Shown here: positions 11,530 to 13,067 of the stretch, in pieces
How the letters are laid out: every line of letters begins with the position of its first letter
Numbering within the stretch: position 1 is the first letter of the stretch
Assembly (NCBI GenBank): GCA_958439725.1
Contig: CAUBWJ010000049.1
Location: 1 to 13,067, forward strand
DNA length: 13,067 bases
Reading direction: 5' to 3'
Source of the DNA: an uncultured Muribaculaceae bacterium
GTDB lineage: Bacteria > Bacteroidota > Bacteroidia > Bacteroidales > Muribaculaceae
Program-made: the position numbers and the translations under genes
Notes under the pieces: model-generated
What the model was told of the DNA's origin: nothing
The model's input: only the letters and a program-made list of their open reading frames with translations
The model's database searches: none

Positions 11530-11605
11530 TGGCACAGGACGAGAGGCTCGAACTCCCGACACCTGGTTTTGGAGACCAGTGCTCTACCGACTGAGCTAGT
11601 CCTGT
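11530..11605 (-). tRNA. trnW: tRNA-Trp (anticodon CCA)
   Basis: The minus strand folds into a full cloverleaf. The acceptor stem is ACAGGAC/GTCCTGT, the D arm is GCTC...GAGC, and the anticodon stem is CTGGT/ACCAG around the loop CTCCAAA, giving anticodon CCA. The T arm is GGGAG-TTCGAGC-CTCTC with one G-U pair. The discriminator is G and the 3' CCA is encoded (11532-11530). Total length is 76 nt including CCA. It lies 8 nt after the 3' arm of the tuf-side inverted repeat and 12 nt before secE, so it must be cut out of a longer transcript if it is co-transcribed with secE. Confidence 0.97.
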
Positions 11606-11609
11606 ATGT

Positions 11610-11670
11610 GAAAATAAACCGGCGCCGTGTAATCTATTCGATTGCGCCACAGGCTTCGGCGCCGGTTTAT
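11610..11670 (-). terminator. 14-bp inverted repeat with U-rich tail between tuf and tRNA-Trp
   Basis: The arms ATAAACCGGCGCCG (11670-11657) and CGGCGCCGGTTTAT (11627-11614) are perfectly complementary over 14 bp. On the minus strand the 3' arm runs into TTTC, so the end of the stem and its tail together read TTTATTTTC. The 29-nt loop is long for a terminator, and a small AATC/GATT helix can form inside it. It is most likely the intrinsic terminator of tuf. It could instead be a processing signal, because it sits only 8 nt before the tRNA-Trp 5' end and no clear promoter lies between it and the tRNA. Confidence 0.65.
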
Positions 11671-11690
11671 GTTTGGGATTTGTATGATTT

Positions 11691-11717
11691 CGGCCCTTAG
11701 GCCGGAATTACATTCCG
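11691..11717 (-). other. Overlapping, mutually exclusive hairpins after tuf
   Basis: Just past the tuf stop codon the minus strand reads CGGAAT-GTA-ATTCCG (11717-11703), a 6-bp hairpin with a 3-nt loop. Its 3' arm overlaps a second possible hairpin, CGGCC-TAAG-GGCCG (11704-11691). Both cannot form together. There is no U-run, so neither is a terminator alone. They may protect the tuf 3' end or help the larger downstream hairpin. The function is inferred only. Confidence 0.4.
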
Positions 11718-11730
11718 TTAATGGAGGGTA

Positions 11731-12915
11731 TTACTCGAGAATCTCGGTGATCTGACCCGAACCAACGGTGCGGCCACCTTCGCGGATAGCGAAACGCAGA
11801 CCCTTGTCGCAAGCCACGGGGTTGATGAGGCTTACGGTGATTTCTACGTGGTCACCGGGCATTACCATCTCTACACCTTCGGGGAGAGTGATCTCACCGG
11901 TTACGTCAAGTGTACGGATGTAGAACTGGGGACGGTAGTGGTTGTGGAACGGAGTGTGACGGCCACCTTCCTCTTTCTTGAGGATATATACGGAAGCTTT
12001 GAACTTGTCGTGGGGCTTAACAACACCGGGATGGCAGATTACCATACCACGCTTGATGTCCTTCTTGTCGATACCGCGGAGAAGCAGACCTACGTTGTCG
12101 CCGGCTTCGCCCTGATCGAGGAGCTTGCGGAACATTTCTACGCCGGTTACTACCGACTTCATGTCTGCACCAAGACCCATGATCTGAACCTCGTCACCTA
12201 CTTTTACGACGCCGGTCTCGATACGGCCGGTAGCAACGGTACCGCGGCCGGTGATTGAGAACACGTCCTCAACAGGCATAAGGAAGGGTTTGTCGATATC
12301 GCGGGGAGGCAGAGGAATCCAGTTGTCAACAGCGTCCATGAGCTCGAGAACTTTCTCTTCCCACTGGGGCTCGCCATTGAGGGCGCCGAGAGCTGAACCA
12401 CGGATGATGGGGGTGTTGTCGCCATCATAGTCGTAGCTCGAAAGAAGATCACGCATTTCCATCTCAACGAGTTCGAACATTTCCTCGTCATCAACCATGT
12501 CGCACTTGTTCAGGAACACAACGATACGGGGAACGTTCACCTGACGGGCGAGAAGGATGTGCTCGCGGGTCTGGGGCATCGGGCCGTCAGTTGCAGCAAC
12601 CACGATGATAGCGCCGTCCATCTGAGCAGCACCGGTTACCATGTTCTTAACGTAGTCAGCGTGTCCGGGGCAGTCTACGTGAGCGTAGTGACGGTTCTTG
12701 GTCTCGTATTCTACGTGGGCGGTGTTGATGGTTATACCGCGCTCTTTTTCCTCGGGAGCGTTGTCGATCTGGTCGAATGACTTCACCTCTGAGAGACCGG
12801 CCTTTGCAAGCACGGTGGTGATAGCGGCGGTAAGGGTGGTTTTGCCGTGGTCAACGTGGCCAATCGTACCGATGTTGACATGCGGTTTGGTTCTTTCGAA
12901 TTTCTCTTTAGCCAT
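11731..12915 (-). CDS. tuf: Translation elongation factor Tu
   Basis: EF-Tu is the GTPase that delivers aminoacyl-tRNA to the ribosomal A site. The 394-aa protein is full length. In the G domain, the P-loop is GHVDHGKT (19-26), switch I contains RGITINT (59-65), switch II is DCPGH (81-85) with the catalytic His85, and guanine recognition uses NKCD (136-139) and SAL (174-176). Domains II and III follow and end in GGRTVGSGQITEILE. No resistance-type change is obvious, though I did not check every elfamycin position. The gene lies 95 nt after tRNA-Thr(GGT), the same neighbour as E. coli tufB. The sequence before ATG is A-rich (AATAGCAAAATT) and lacks a Shine-Dalgarno sequence. It is followed by hairpins and then tRNA-Trp. 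No fusA or rpsG is adjacent, so this is the tufB-type location rather than the str operon. Confidence 0.99.
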   Translation of the reverse strand: MAKEKFERTKPHVNIGTIGHVDHGKTTLTAAITTVLAKAGLSEVKSFDQIDNAPEEKERGITINTAHVEYETKNRHYAHVDCPGHADYVKNMVTGAAQMDGAIIVVAATDGPMPQTREHILLARQVNVPRIVVFLNKCDMVDDEEMFELVEMEMRDLLSSYDYDGDNTPIIRGSALGALNGEPQWEEKVLELMDAVDNWIPLPPRDIDKPFLMPVEDVFSITGRGTVATGRIETGVVKVGDEVQIMGLGADMKSVVTGVEMFRKLLDQGEAGDNVGLLLRGIDKKDIKRGMVICHPGVVKPHDKFKASVYILKKEEGGRHTPFHNHYRPQFYIRTLDVTGEITLPEGVEMVMPGDHVEITVSLINPVACDKGLRFAIREGGRTVGSGQITEILE

Positions 12916-12957
12916 AATTTTGCTATTATTTGTTTGTTAGATAATGTCTCTTTAATC

Positions 12958-12997
12958 ACGACGCCACGATAGGGCAGTGCACTATCGGGGCCGTCGT
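12958..12997 (-). other. Long imperfect hairpin between tRNA-Thr and tuf
   Basis: On the minus strand ACGACG (12997-12992) pairs with CGTCGT (12963-12958), and CGATAG (12987-12982) pairs with CTATCG (12972-12967). The two 6-bp helices are separated by a small asymmetric internal loop that can add two G-C pairs. The terminal loop is 9 nt. The tail is TGATTAAAGAG, not a U-run, so it is a poor intrinsic terminator. It could be a processing element that separates the tRNA from tuf mRNA, or a 5' stabiliser of tuf mRNA. The rest of the spacer (12916-12957, 12998-13010) is AT-rich with no promoter I can name. Confidence 0.5.
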
Positions 12998-13010
12998 CAA
13001 TGATAATTAC

Positions 13011-13067
13011 TGGAGCCGATGGCGGGATTTGAACCCGCGACCTCTTCCTTACCAAGGAAGTGCTCTA
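13011..13067 (-). tRNA. trnT: tRNA-Thr (anticodon GGT), 5' part cut by the window edge
   Basis: The minus strand shows the 3' three quarters of a tRNA, from the second half of the D arm (TAGAGCA) onward. The anticodon stem is CTTCC/GGAAG around the loop TTGGTAA, giving anticodon GGT for threonine. The T arm is GCGGG-TTCAAAT-CCCGC. The acceptor 3' strand is CATCGGC, then T as discriminator, and an encoded CCA (13013-13011). The 5' acceptor strand and the first half of the D arm lie beyond the window. Its place before tuf matches thrT-tufB of E. coli, which also has anticodon GGT. Confidence 0.95.

Noticed and set aside
11518..11562. Upstream in-frame start for secE giving 81 residues
   Set aside because: The extra 15 residues are encoded by tRNA-Trp and do not resemble SecE; the ATG at 11517 fits the family.
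11459..11650. Small minus-strand frame over tRNA-Trp
   Set aside because: Its middle part is a translation of the tRNA sequence itself (GLAQSVEHWSPKPGVGSS type), a well-known false gene.
12783..13055. Minus-strand frame over tRNA-Thr and the start of tuf
   Set aside because: It begins with the tRNA-derived pattern RVQIPPSAP and continues out of frame into tuf.

Overview
The window is a conserved housekeeping locus from a member of the Bacteroidota, most likely order Bacteroidales. It carries part of the translation machinery, the SecE translocon subunit, NusG and the two large RNA polymerase subunits. The protein sequences look Bacteroidales-like: RpoB of 1270 aa, RpoC of 1428 aa with a large insertion in the trigger loop, and a 66-aa single-span SecE. 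None of the nine protein genes whose upstream region I read has a Shine-Dalgarno sequence, which also fits this phylum. Coding GC content is fairly high for Bacteroides, so a Muribaculaceae-like genome is possible, but I cannot settle the family from the sequence.

Every gene is on the minus strand, so transcription runs from high to low coordinates. In that order: a tRNA-Thr(GGT) cut by the window edge (13067-13011); a spacer with a long hairpin; tuf (EF-Tu); a spacer with two mutually exclusive small hairpins and a 14-bp inverted repeat ending in a U-rich tail; tRNA-Trp(CCA); secE only 12 nt further on; nusG; a 153-nt GC-rich spacer that looks like a structured leader; rplK, rplA, rplJ and rplL; a textbook intrinsic terminator or attenuator; rpoB and rpoC; and a strong terminator after rpoC, followed by about 56 nt with one weak hairpin up to the window edge.

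The genes form one growth-linked expression block. EF-Tu and the tRNAs feed elongation. L11, L1, L10 and L7/L12 build the two mobile stalks of the 50S subunit. NusG and RpoB/RpoC carry out transcription and its coupling to translation. SecE belongs to the SecYEG channel. The hairpins divide the block into probable expression segments: tRNA-Thr-tuf, tRNA-Trp-secE-nusG-rplKAJL, and rpoBC. The terminator between rplL and rpoB would let ribosomal proteins be made in excess of RNA polymerase, as in E. coli.

I found no mobile element, CRISPR array, pseudogene, frameshift or unknown gene. All complete genes are intact. The points most worth a second look are in the non-coding parts: the nusG-rplK leader, the rplL-rpoB attenuator, the tuf-tRNA-Trp hairpins and the consistent lack of Shine-Dalgarno sequences. 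I see no sign of a new defence or accessory system.
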